From an uncultured bacterium (GTDB taxonomy: Bacteria; Bacteroidota; Bacteroidia; Chitinophagales; Chitinophagaceae): a DNA stretch of 41,980 nucleotides. How positions within the stretch are numbered: the first letter of the stretch is position 1; every line of letters begins with the position of its first letter. The translations under genes were made by a program, and so were the position numbers. The stretch spans positions 1 through 41,980 of the forward strand of contig CAILKQ010000033.1 of the NCBI GenBank assembly GCA_903834825.1. The letters are read 5' to 3'. This document shows, one piece after another, positions 8,433-15,513 of this stretch. Under the pieces are notes generated by a model. It ran no database searches. It was not told the DNA's origin and worked only from the letters and a program-made list of their open reading frames with translations.

Positions 8433-9539
8433 TCAAAGGCTGCCAAGAAACTTGGATTCGATATAGGCAGCAACTGCTTGAAAACTCTTGGTTTGTTCGT
8501 AGATTTCCAGCTGCCTGTCTGCTCCGGTTCCCTTCTCCAAAATGGTGGTGATGCTTTTCAGGGCCTCCCTGCAGCCCAGCTTATCTACCACATCATCAAT
8601 GAAATCAAGGAGCTCAAGAATCAATGCCCTGGTATTAACTTCCTGCTCTTTTCCAAAATCAATGAGCTTATCATCAATGCCATAACGGGAGGCCCGCCAT
8701 TTGTTTTCATTCACCAAGGCTCTGGGATAGATCATGAAGTTCAGGTTGGCGGCCCTGAGTTTGAACAGCTTGGCACAAATGCACTGGAAAAGGGCTGCGA
8801 AGCCCACCGTTTCATCAACGGTGAGGGGCACATCACAGACCCTGAATTCAACTGTTCCATAAAATGGATGCACCCGAAGATCCCACCAGATTTTCTTGGC
8901 GTTATCGATACAGTTGGTTTTGATGAGCAGGTTCACATAATTCTCGTAAGCGCTGTAGCTGTCAAAATAATCCGGAATACCGGTACGGGGGAACTTATCA
9001 AATACCTTGGTTCTGTATGATTTGAAACCGGTCACCCTTCCTTCCCAAAAAGGGGAGTTGGCGCTCAGGGCAAACACATGGGGCAGGAAATACCTTGCAG
9101 AGTTGGCGATGTGAATGGCCATTTCCTTGGTAGGCATGCCAACATGGACATGCAGCCCAAAAATCAGGTTGGATCTTGCGGCATCCTGCATCTCATTGAC
9201 AATTTCCTGGTAACGGATATGGTCTGTGATCAGCTGTTGGCGCCAGGTGCTGAAAGGGTGTGTTCCTGCCGCACCAAGACTGAATCCCAGGGAATCAGCA
9301 ATGCCATGGATGGTTTTTCTGAGGTTGTAGATATCATGCCTGGCTTCTTCAATGTTGTTGCAAACATCGGTTCCCACTTCAACCACTGCCTGGTGCATTT
9401 CGGCCTTGACTTTTTCGCTGATGATTTTTTGTCCTTCCGCAACGATTTTCTGCTCATGGCTGATCAGCGCTTTGGTTGTAGGGTCAATGACCATGTATTC
9501 TTCCTCGATGCCGACCGTAAACTGTTTATAGTTGATCAT
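8433..9539 (-). CDS. YbdK/GCS2-family carboxylate-amine ligase (glutamate-cysteine ligase type 2)
   Basis: The N-terminus FTVGIEEEYMVID has the acidic metal/ATP-binding motif of the GCS2 family. GLHVHVGMP (His-x-His) and VEFRVCDVPLTVDE match the other conserved blocks, and the length of 368 residues is normal for YbdK proteins. Members form a gamma-glutamyl-amine or related amide bond using ATP. YbdK itself has weak glutamate-cysteine ligase activity in vitro, so the true substrate pair is open. The gene starts 13 nt after the ATP-grasp stop codon and ends 18 nt before the amidotransferase start, so co-transcription is very likely. Glutathione synthesis is unlikely to be the only role, because the partners include an amidotransferase and a second ligase-like protein. 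Confidence 0.93.
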   Translation of the reverse strand: MINYKQFTVGIEEEYMVIDPTTKALISHEQKIVAEGQKIISEKVKAEMHQAVVEVGTDVCNNIEEARHDIYNLRKTIHGIADSLGFSLGAAGTHPFSTWRQQLITDHIRYQEIVNEMQDAARSNLIFGLHVHVGMPTKEMAIHIANSARYFLPHVFALSANSPFWEGRVTGFKSYRTKVFDKFPRTGIPDYFDSYSAYENYVNLLIKTNCIDNAKKIWWDLRVHPFYGTVEFRVCDVPLTVDETVGFAALFQCICAKLFKLRAANLNFMIYPRALVNENKWRASRYGIDDKLIDFGKEQEVNTRALILELLDFIDDVVDKLGCREALKSITTILEKGTGADRQLEIYEQTKSFQAVAAYIESKFLGSL

Positions 9540-9552
9540 CTTGAATGGTGTT

Positions 9553-10512
9553 TTATTTGGTTAGCGGTTTGCCTGCAGCGCTTTTTTTGATGTACTCTCC
9601 CCAAGCCAGGTTATCTGCCCCTTCTTTAAGGTTTTCTGCAACCTCAATCGCATAATTGGCTGAAGTCTCAACGACCCAGTCAAAATTTTCCTGTCCAACA
9701 CTTTTCAGGTCTGCATCTGGTGCAGGGTTGCAAAAATCAATCGCATAGGGTATACCATCCCTGATGGCCAATTCAACGGTGTTGAAATCATAGCCAAGAT
9801 GGTTGTTGATGTTCAGCACAATATCTTCCATGGTCTTCAGCATTTTTGCTGATGGGTTGAAGTTGGCAACATAGCGCAGATGATGGGGGTTGCGTGGTTC
9901 GTAAGGCATGATGCGGACATGCTTTCTGCCGATGCAATAACAGCGGTAATATTCCTCAAACACAATCTCTTCCTGCAAGAGCATGACCAGTTGACCAGTT
10001 TCAGCATGTCTTTCAAAAAACTCATTCATGTCGTTCAGGCGGTAAACGTTTTTCCACCCTCCCCCGGCAAAAGGTTTCATGTACGCCGGGAACCCAACAT
10101 AATCAAAGATGCCCTTCCAATCCAGCGGGTAGGCCAAGTTGGAAAATGACTCGGCTGAAGTGTCGTCTGGAAGTTCCCTTGAAGGCAGGATAACCGTCTT
10201 GGGTACGGGCACCCCAATTTTGGTGGCCAAAGCATTGTTGAAGAACTTTTCATCGGCACTCCACCAGAAAGGATTGTTGATGACAGCCGTACCAGAGATG
10301 GCTGCATTTTTGAGGAATGCCCTGTAAAACGGTACATCCTGGGATATCCTGTCGATGATAACAGCATATCCTGAAGGGTCGCCCTGAATGACTTTGTCAA
10401 TTTTTACCGGTGCTGCTGAAATGTCTTTGATATTCTTTTCATTGATTCTTTTTACCAATGCTTCGGGGAATGATCTTTCCTTGCCATGCAAGACACCAAT
10501 TATTTTCGCCAT
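9553..10512 (-). CDS. ATP-grasp ligase (RimK/D-Ala-D-Ala-ligase-like)
   Basis: This 319-residue protein shows the ATP-grasp layout: a pre-ATP-grasp N-terminal domain, the nucleotide-binding strand AYMKPFAGGGWKNVY, the adenine-side strand VMLLQEEIVFEEYYRCYCIG, and the C-terminal Mg/ATP-binding block VELAIRDGIPYAIDFCNPAP. ATP-grasp enzymes activate a carboxylate as acyl phosphate and join it to an amine or thiol. It is the first gene of the minus-strand operon and is divergent from the esterase gene at 10632. The substrate is unknown, and the conserved DFCNPAPDAD ending is a useful search handle. A typical glutathione synthetase would be similar in length, but the motifs here differ in detail. 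Confidence 0.9.
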   Translation of the reverse strand: MAKIIGVLHGKERSFPEALVKRINEKNIKDISAAPVKIDKVIQGDPSGYAVIIDRISQDVPFYRAFLKNAAISGTAVINNPFWWSADEKFFNNALATKIGVPVPKTVILPSRELPDDTSAESFSNLAYPLDWKGIFDYVGFPAYMKPFAGGGWKNVYRLNDMNEFFERHAETGQLVMLLQEEIVFEEYYRCYCIGRKHVRIMPYEPRNPHHLRYVANFNPSAKMLKTMEDIVLNINNHLGYDFNTVELAIRDGIPYAIDFCNPAPDADLKSVGQENFDWVVETSANYAIEVAENLKEGADNLAWGEYIKKSAAGKPLTK

Positions 10513-10596
10513 GTTGTTTACTTGTTGACCTAAGATAATGAATTTTATTTATGCTGCTCTGTTTGTGATTCAAGTCCAATAACAGATTCCTTTGCC

Positions 10597-10604
10597 TATT
10601 TTTG
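10597..10604 (+). promoter_or_regulatory. Bacteroidota-type -7 element for the esterase gene
   Basis: TATTTTTG fits the consensus TAnnTTTG and ends 27 nt before the ATG at 10632. No convincing TTG -33 element is visible at the normal spacing, so the assignment is moderate. If correct, transcription starts downstream of the TTG at 10602, which supports the ATG at 10632 as the start. Confidence 0.5.
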
Positions 10605-10631
10605 TCGCCACTCAAAAAGTGGTTTTACACA

Positions 10632-11417
10632 ATGGGCGATGTTTTCAGTTTCCAGGTTCAATCCAGTTTTCTTTCCAGGCAAGTGAAAGTGGATGTCTAT
10701 GAAAAAAAAGCCGCTTGCCCTTCTTCGCTTGTTGCACTGCTGCTGATCAACGACGGCCAAGATCTACCATCAATGGGCTTTGCTGATATGCTCGAAAAGC
10801 ATGTCCATTCATTCTGCAGGCTAATCTGCGTTGGGATTCATGCGGGCCCGGATAGAAAACAGGAGTATGGCGTGGCAGGCATTCCAGATTTTATGCAAAG
10901 GGGAGCATGCGCCGGAGCCTATGCAACATTCATACTGAAAGAGTTGATGCCCTTGCTTCACCAAAAAACAAATGCAGTCAAGTTCGATAAAAAATACATT
11001 GCTGGATTTTCCCTGGGCGGACTGATGGCTTTTGACATGGCCATTGATCATCCGCTGGAGTTCAGTGCTGTTGGCGTTTTCAGCGGATCCTTCTGGTGGC
11101 GGTCTAAATCTTTGGAAGATGGCTATGTGGAAGAGCGCGACAGGATCATGCACGCCAAGGTAAGGAAGGCTGCCTATCATGAAAACAGGAAGTTTTTTTT
11201 ACAGGTGGGAGCCTTGGATGAAAAAGAGGACAGGAATAAAAATGGCATCATCGATTCCATTGATGATACCCTGGGAATCATCGGAGAACTGGAGGCAATT
11301 GGATACCGAAAAGGGCAAGACATTCATTATCTCGAGATGCCTGATGGTCGACACGATACCGCAACCTGGGGCAGGGCTATGCCTGGATTTTTGGGTTGGT
11401 TGAGCGACCTGAAATGA
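10632..11417 (+). CDS. Alpha/beta-hydrolase esterase, enterochelin-esterase (Fes)-like
   Basis: The ORF track start at 10602 is a TTG; the ATG at 10632 (MGDVFSFQVQ) gives 261 residues and suits the predicted promoter. The protein has the alpha/beta-hydrolase nucleophile elbow GFSLGG (Ser127 counted from this ATG), an acidic candidate in GALDEKEDRN and the catalytic His in MPDGRHDTATW. The order and the long insertion-free core resemble the esterase D / Fes family (PF00756), which cleaves esters such as those in catecholate siderophores or S-formylglutathione. No signal peptide is seen, so it is probably cytoplasmic. It is divergent from the amidoligase operon across 119 nt and may act on that product. 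It ends at a hairpin terminator. Confidence 0.85.
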   Translation: MGDVFSFQVQSSFLSRQVKVDVYEKKAACPSSLVALLLINDGQDLPSMGFADMLEKHVHSFCRLICVGIHAGPDRKQEYGVAGIPDFMQRGACAGAYATFILKELMPLLHQKTNAVKFDKKYIAGFSLGGLMAFDMAIDHPLEFSAVGVFSGSFWWRSKSLEDGYVEERDRIMHAKVRKAAYHENRKFFLQVGALDEKEDRNKNGIIDSIDDTLGIIGELEAIGYRKGQDIHYLEMPDGRHDTATWGRAMPGFLGWLSDLK

Positions 11418-11420
11418 AAA

Positions 11421-11446
11421 AGGCATTCCAAAAGATTGGAATGCCT
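11421..11446 (-). terminator. Hairpin terminator between convergent genes
   Basis: A perfect 10-bp stem (AGGCATTCCA with TGGAATGCCT) and a 6-nt loop lie 4 nt after the esterase stop and 23 nt beyond the DUF2911 stop. On the minus strand it is followed by a T-run (TTTTTCATTT), so it best serves the DUF2911 gene but may also stop esterase transcripts. Confidence 0.75.
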
Positions 11447-11469
11447 CGAATAATATGGACTGTGATTGT

Positions 11470-11976
11470 CTATTTTACTTTGAATGCAACTTCTGCATTT
11501 TCCCAACGGATGGAAACCTTGTTCCCTGAAACTTCAAAAGCCAGCTTTTCATTGAAAGAGGAAGATTTGTCAACCTTCACTTTTACCCTCAAAACATCTT
11601 CATCCTGCTTGTAGCTGAATGAGCCCCATTGCTTTGGATTTTTATTGAAGATGATGGTCCATTCGTTTGCTTCAGGAATGGTGAACAAGGAATATTTGCC
11701 TTTGGCCAGTGATTGCCCTTCTATTTTGACGTCTGCATCAATTTCAAAAGTAGTGGCATCGTTGGCGCCTGTTCTCCAAACTTTTCCAAAAGGAACCAGC
11801 TCTCCCCAAATCTTTCTGCCTTTCACAGAAGGTGCGCCATAATTGATGGTAACCGTTGCATCGCCAGCTTTTCCTGTAGCTGTTACAGCAGGGCTTGGTT
11901 TTGCATTTTGGGCCAGTACTGAAATACTGAAGGAAGAAAACAGGAGGAACATTGTGCTAAAGAGTAGATGTTTCAT
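11470..11976 (-). CDS. DUF2911 domain-containing secreted protein
   Basis: The 168-residue protein starts with a signal peptide (MKHLLFSTMFLLFSSFSISVLAQ) and then matches the DUF2911 pattern: TINYGAPSVKGRKIWGELVPFGKVWRTGAN, followed by FEIDADVKIEGQSLAKGKYSLFTIP. DUF2911 proteins are common, exported proteins of Bacteroidota with no settled function. The gene lies 37 nt after pdxJ on the same strand and could be co-transcribed with it, although the gap allows its own promoter. It is followed by a clear hairpin terminator. Confidence 0.92.
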   Translation of the reverse strand: MKHLLFSTMFLLFSSFSISVLAQNAKPSPAVTATGKAGDATVTINYGAPSVKGRKIWGELVPFGKVWRTGANDATTFEIDADVKIEGQSLAKGKYSLFTIPEANEWTIIFNKNPKQWGSFSYKQDEDVLRVKVKVDKSSSFNEKLAFEVSGNKVSIRWENAEVAFKVK

Positions 11977-12013
11977 GTGTTTTTTTTTAATAACGTTTTG
12001 AAATTGGATTGGT

Positions 12014-12733
12014 TTAGTTGATCAACTGACGTCTGTACAGTTGAATGGTATTTTCGAGACCCAAATATAGTGCATCGCAAACAAGTGCATGCCCAATGCT
12101 TACTTCATCGATAAAAGAAATCTCCTGGACCAGGTAATGAAGATTGTCAAGGTCGAGGTCATGCCCGGCATTGATTCCCATGCCCAATGCCTTTGCTGTT
12201 TCGGCTGCTGTAACATAAGGGGCGATGGCGGATGCCCTGTTGGTTTTGAAATGATGGGCATAGGATTCAGTATAGAGCTCAATCCTGTCTGTGCCAGTGA
12301 GTGCCGCACCTGTTACCATGGCTGGATCAGGATCACAGAAAATACTGGTCCTGATGCCGGCTGATTTGAAAATCCCGATCATTTCAGTAAGGTAATCCCT
12401 GTGCTTAACAGTATCCCATCCATGGTCTGAGGTCAACTGGCCTTCCGCATCCGGAACCAGGGTAACCTGGTCTGGCTTTACCTCAAGTACCAGCTGAACA
12501 AATTTCTCCTCTCTGCAATTCCCTTCAATGTTCAACTCTGTGGTGAGCACCTTTTTTAACTCCCTCACATCCGCGTAGCGGACATGTCTTTCGTCCGGTC
12601 TCGGATGAACGGTGATACCCTCTGCTCCAAACTGCTCGGCATCCAAAGCAACCTTGATCAGGTCTGGGTTGTTTCCGCCCCTGCTGTTCCTGATGGTGGC
12701 TATTTTGTTGATATTGACGGAGAGGCGGGGCAT
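12014..12733 (-). CDS. pdxJ: Pyridoxine 5'-phosphate synthase
   Basis: PdxJ condenses 1-deoxy-D-xylulose 5-phosphate with 3-amino-2-oxopropyl phosphate to form pyridoxine 5'-phosphate, the last ring-forming step of the DXP-dependent vitamin B6 pathway, in the cytoplasm. The TIM-barrel protein shows [17 protein letters not shown] at the start, the active-site motif VHPRPDERH, and [12 protein letters not shown] near the end, all typical of PdxJ. The track start at 12799 would overlap ahcY; the ATG at 12733 ([10 protein letters not shown]) gives 239 residues, the usual length. It begins 16 nt after the ahcY stop codon, so the two genes form an operon. Confidence 0.96.
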   Translation of the reverse strand: MPRLSVNINKIATIRNSRGGNNPDLIKVALDAEQFGAEGITVHPRPDERHVRYADVRELKKVLTTELNIEGNCREEKFVQLVLEVKPDQVTLVPDAEGQLTSDHGWDTVKHRDYLTEMIGIFKSAGIRTSIFCDPDPAMVTGAALTGTDRIELYTESYAHHFKTNRASAIAPYVTAAETAKALGMGINAGHDLDLDNLHYLVQEISFIDEVSIGHALVCDALYLGLENTIQLYRRQLIN

Positions 12734-12749
12734 ATGGGGTTGAAGTGGT

Positions 12750-14072
12750 TTAGTACCTATATTGCTCTCCTTTAAACGGTCCGCTCTTGGCAATACCAAG
12801 GTAGTCAGCTTGTTCGGTAGTCAGTTCATCCAAGACCACACCAATTTTGGAAAGGTGCAACATGGCAACTTTTTCGTCCAGGTGTTTGGGCAAAACGTAC
12901 ACATTTTTATCGTACTGGGCATTGTTCGTCCAGAGTTCGATCTGTGCCAGGGTTTGGTTGGTGAATGAATTGCTCATCACAAAGCTGGGATGACCTGTTC
13001 CGCAACCGAGGTTGACGAGGCGTCCTTCAGCCAACAGAATGATGTCTTTTCCATCCACATTGTAAATGTCTACCTGTGGTTTGATGGTATCTTTTGTTTC
13101 ACCATAGTTGGTATTCAACCAGGCTACATCAATTTCAATGTCAAAATGTCCAATGTTACAAACAATGACCTTGTCTTTCATGGCCTTGAAATGGGCACCT
13201 GTGATCAGGTCGCGACAACCGGAAGCGGTAACAACAATGTCCGCCTCTTTGACAGCATCAATCATTCTCTTTACCTCAAAGCCATCCATTGCAGCCTGCA
13301 AAGCACAAATTGGATCAATTTCTGTTACAATTACACGGCATCCGGCTCCGAGAAGAGAAGCAGCAGATCCCTTGCCTACATCACCATAACCTCCAACAAC
13401 GGCTACCTTACCCGCCATCATCACGTCAGTTGCCCTTCTGATGGCATCCACCAATGATTCCTTACAGCCGTATTTGTTGTCAAACTTAGATTTGGTAACA
13501 GAGTCATTGACGTTGATGGCGGGCATGGGCAAAGTGCCTTTTGCTACGCGTTCATACAACCTGTGAACACCTGTAGTGGTTTCTTCAGAGATTCCTTTAA
13601 CATGAGGAATCAAATCAGGAAACTGGTCCAATACCATATTGGTGAGGTCTCCACCATCGTCCAGGATCATGTTCAAGGGTTTGTCGCTGCTTCCGAAAAA
13701 CAGGGTTTGTTCGATACACCAGTCTGCTTCCTCGATGCTTTGTCCTTTCCAGGCAAAAACGCCAATGCCTGCAGCAGCAATTGCAGCGGCAGCATGGTCT
13801 TGGGTAGAGAAGATGTTGCAAGAGCTCCATTTCACCTCTGCGCCCAGGGCAACCAGGGTTTCAATCAATACGGCAGTTTGAATGGTCATGTGCAGACAAC
13901 CTGCAACCCTTGCGCCTTTCAACGGCTGGGATGCACCATATTCTTCACGAAGGGCCATCAAACCGGGCATTTCTGCCTCAGCGAGCCTGATTTCTTTTCT
14001 TCCCCATTCTGCGAGGGTAATATCCGTAACCTTGTACGGCAATGCAAAGTCGAGTTGTGCGATAGTAGACAT
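12750..14072 (-). CDS. ahcY: S-adenosylhomocysteine hydrolase (adenosylhomocysteinase)
   Basis: AhcY splits S-adenosylhomocysteine into homocysteine and adenosine, recycling the by-product of methylation. The 440-residue length is normal. Visible motifs include the substrate-binding [15 protein letters not shown] and [15 protein letters not shown], the NAD-binding [16 protein letters not shown], and the C-terminal [12 protein letters not shown] with the conserved Lys and Tyr that close over NAD. A TAnnTTTG-type promoter lies just upstream. pdxJ follows 16 nt downstream. Confidence 0.98.
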   Translation of the reverse strand: MSTIAQLDFALPYKVTDITLAEWGRKEIRLAEAEMPGLMALREEYGASQPLKGARVAGCLHMTIQTAVLIETLVALGAEVKWSSCNIFSTQDHAAAAIAAAGIGVFAWKGQSIEEADWCIEQTLFFGSSDKPLNMILDDGGDLTNMVLDQFPDLIPHVKGISEETTTGVHRLYERVAKGTLPMPAINVNDSVTKSKFDNKYGCKESLVDAIRRATDVMMAGKVAVVGGYGDVGKGSAASLLGAGCRVIVTEIDPICALQAAMDGFEVKRMIDAVKEADIVVTASGCRDLITGAHFKAMKDKVIVCNIGHFDIEIDVAWLNTNYGETKDTIKPQVDIYNVDGKDIILLAEGRLVNLGCGTGHPSFVMSNSFTNQTLAQIELWTNNAQYDKNVYVLPKHLDEKVAMLHLSKIGVVLDELTTEQADYLGIAKSGPFKGEQYRY

Positions 14073-14089
14073 GTCTTGTAAATTTTGCG

Positions 14090-14097
14090 CAAAGCTA
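14090..14097 (-). promoter_or_regulatory. Promoter -7 element of ahcY-pdxJ
   Basis: On the minus strand TAGCTTTG matches the Bacteroidota -7 consensus TAnnTTTG and ends 17 nt before the ahcY ATG, implying a very short leader. No clear TTG -33 element is present. Confidence 0.6.
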
Positions 14098-14122
14098 ACT
14101 TTTATTGGCTAAAAACCCCTCA

Positions 14123-14638
14123 TCAGAGTGAATTTTTCGTAAGGTCAAGCATCATGATATAATCATCCAGAACATGACCATGTTCTATGACTGTGACAAT
14201 GTCCTGTTCAATGGTAAAACCAACGTGCTGGTAGAACCCAACGGCTGGATTTCTCTTGTGAACATTGAGCTCAAGTTCCTTGCATCCAAGGGGCATGTTT
14301 TCAGTTGCGATGAACTGTAACATGGCCTTTCCGATGCCCTTGCCGTGCATGGCTGGTTGGAGATAGAGTTTGTGCACCCTGAACCTTTCAGGCTGGTTGG
14401 CCAGCTTCATGGAGTAGGAGGCATAGCCGACGGCTTCTTCATTCCATTCAACCAAAATAAAATGGTGGCCTGAAATTTCGATTTGTTCGGCAAGGGCTTC
14501 TGAGCTGTACCAGGTGTTAAGCAAGAATTCAATTTGAGCCATGGGAACAACCGAGGGATAGACTTGGTACCAAATCTCTTCGCTCAGTCTTCTAATTACT
14601 GGAATTGACTCAAGCGATACTTTAGTTATCTTCAACAT
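14123..14638 (-). CDS. GNAT-family N-acetyltransferase
   Basis: This 171-residue protein has the GNAT fold. The acetyl-CoA pyrophosphate loop is seen in LYLQPAMHGKGIGKAML (the Q/R-x-x-G-x-G/A pattern), followed by ELNVHKRNPAVGFYQHVGF, the usual Asn and Tyr region of motif B. GNAT enzymes move the acetyl group from acetyl-CoA to an amine on a small molecule or protein; the substrate is not predictable here. Its start overlaps the 3' end of the PrsW gene by 17 nt, so the two are translationally linked in one transcript. Confidence 0.92.
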   Translation of the reverse strand: MLKITKVSLESIPVIRRLSEEIWYQVYPSVVPMAQIEFLLNTWYSSEALAEQIEISGHHFILVEWNEEAVGYASYSMKLANQPERFRVHKLYLQPAMHGKGIGKAMLQFIATENMPLGCKELELNVHKRNPAVGFYQHVGFTIEQDIVTVIEHGHVLDDYIMMLDLTKNSL

Positions 14639-15356
14639 TATATTGATTTGTATTTTTTTGAACTGATAATTTAAGGTGTTCTTTGATCGCTTTTTTGGAT
14701 AGGATGATGCCTGTTACCAATGATACCATAGCCCCGAGGAACAACAGCAAGCTGGCATTGTCGCTTCCTGTTGTATGGCTTTCTTGAAGGAACAGGAAAA
14801 AATCATAGCTGCCATGAAAGACAATTGCCCAAAAAACACCAAAAAACAATAAAAAACGCTGTTTTTGGGCAGAAAAACGTGCTTTTCCCATGAAATAGCC
14901 CATAATAATGGCAAAACTGGCGTGTGCGGGTACTGCAAGAAAGAGCCGCATGATACCAGTCATCAGGCCAAATTGGCTGACATAAGAGATGTTTTCAACA
15001 GTAGCAAATCCCATCCCCACCATTACCGCATAGACGATTCCATCAAAGGGCTCATCAAACTCCTTTTTCCGGTAGGCATACCAGAGCAGCATCAAAAACT
15101 TGCAGATTTCTTCGGGCAGGGCCACAAAAAAATAGGCATTTATAGCGATTCCAGCAGTAGTTTTGAAGAAAGCAGGGAAATTTGATGTTATTTGGCTTGC
15201 TGAGATTTCCAGCCCTAAAGCTGGCAAAACGCTGAGCATTCCAAGCAGGAAGCTGATGATGAGGTATCTTCGGGGCTCTCTGTTGTACTGATCCTTGAAA
15301 ATGATATAGGCTGAAATTGCCACTCCAGGGGCAATGGCCAAAATGAGCCAGTTCAT
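14622..15356 (-). CDS. PrsW-family intramembrane metalloprotease
   Basis: A polytopic membrane protein (244 residues, about 7-8 hydrophobic helices). It carries the PrsW-type motif ALPEEICKF (EExxK), then FDGIVYAVMVGMGFA, a His in PAHASFAIIMGYFMGKA and the late HGSYDF motif. These residues match the glutamate- and His-containing membrane protease superfamily (CAAX protease/PrsW related). In Bacillus, PrsW performs site-1 cleavage of the anti-sigma factor RsiW; no anti-sigma factor gene is adjacent here, so the substrate is unknown. The protein starts with a membrane segment and no cleavable signal. GNAT overlaps its end by 17 nt. Confidence 0.9.
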   Translation of the reverse strand: MNWLILAIAPGVAISAYIIFKDQYNREPRRYLIISFLLGMLSVLPALGLEISASQITSNFPAFFKTTAGIAINAYFFVALPEEICKFLMLLWYAYRKKEFDEPFDGIVYAVMVGMGFATVENISYVSQFGLMTGIMRLFLAVPAHASFAIIMGYFMGKARFSAQKQRFLLFFGVFWAIVFHGSYDFFLFLQESHTTGSDNASLLLFLGAMVSLVTGIILSKKAIKEHLKLSVQKNTNQYNVEDN

Positions 15357-15513
15357 GAAATGATTTTGATGAAGTTAAAAACTTATTGCTTTCAGAACCG
15401 GAATGTTCTATAATTTAGTTTAGGGAATGCTGATCAGAGTGGCGTGGGGAAGGAGAATTGCTCGATTAAATATGCAATATAAATTTATTTAAATAATTAT
15501 ATATCAATTTATT

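Noticed and set aside
8307-9020. Plus-strand ORF of 237 residues
   Set aside because: It lies wholly opposite the GCS2 ligase and amidotransferase genes and has no recognisable motif.
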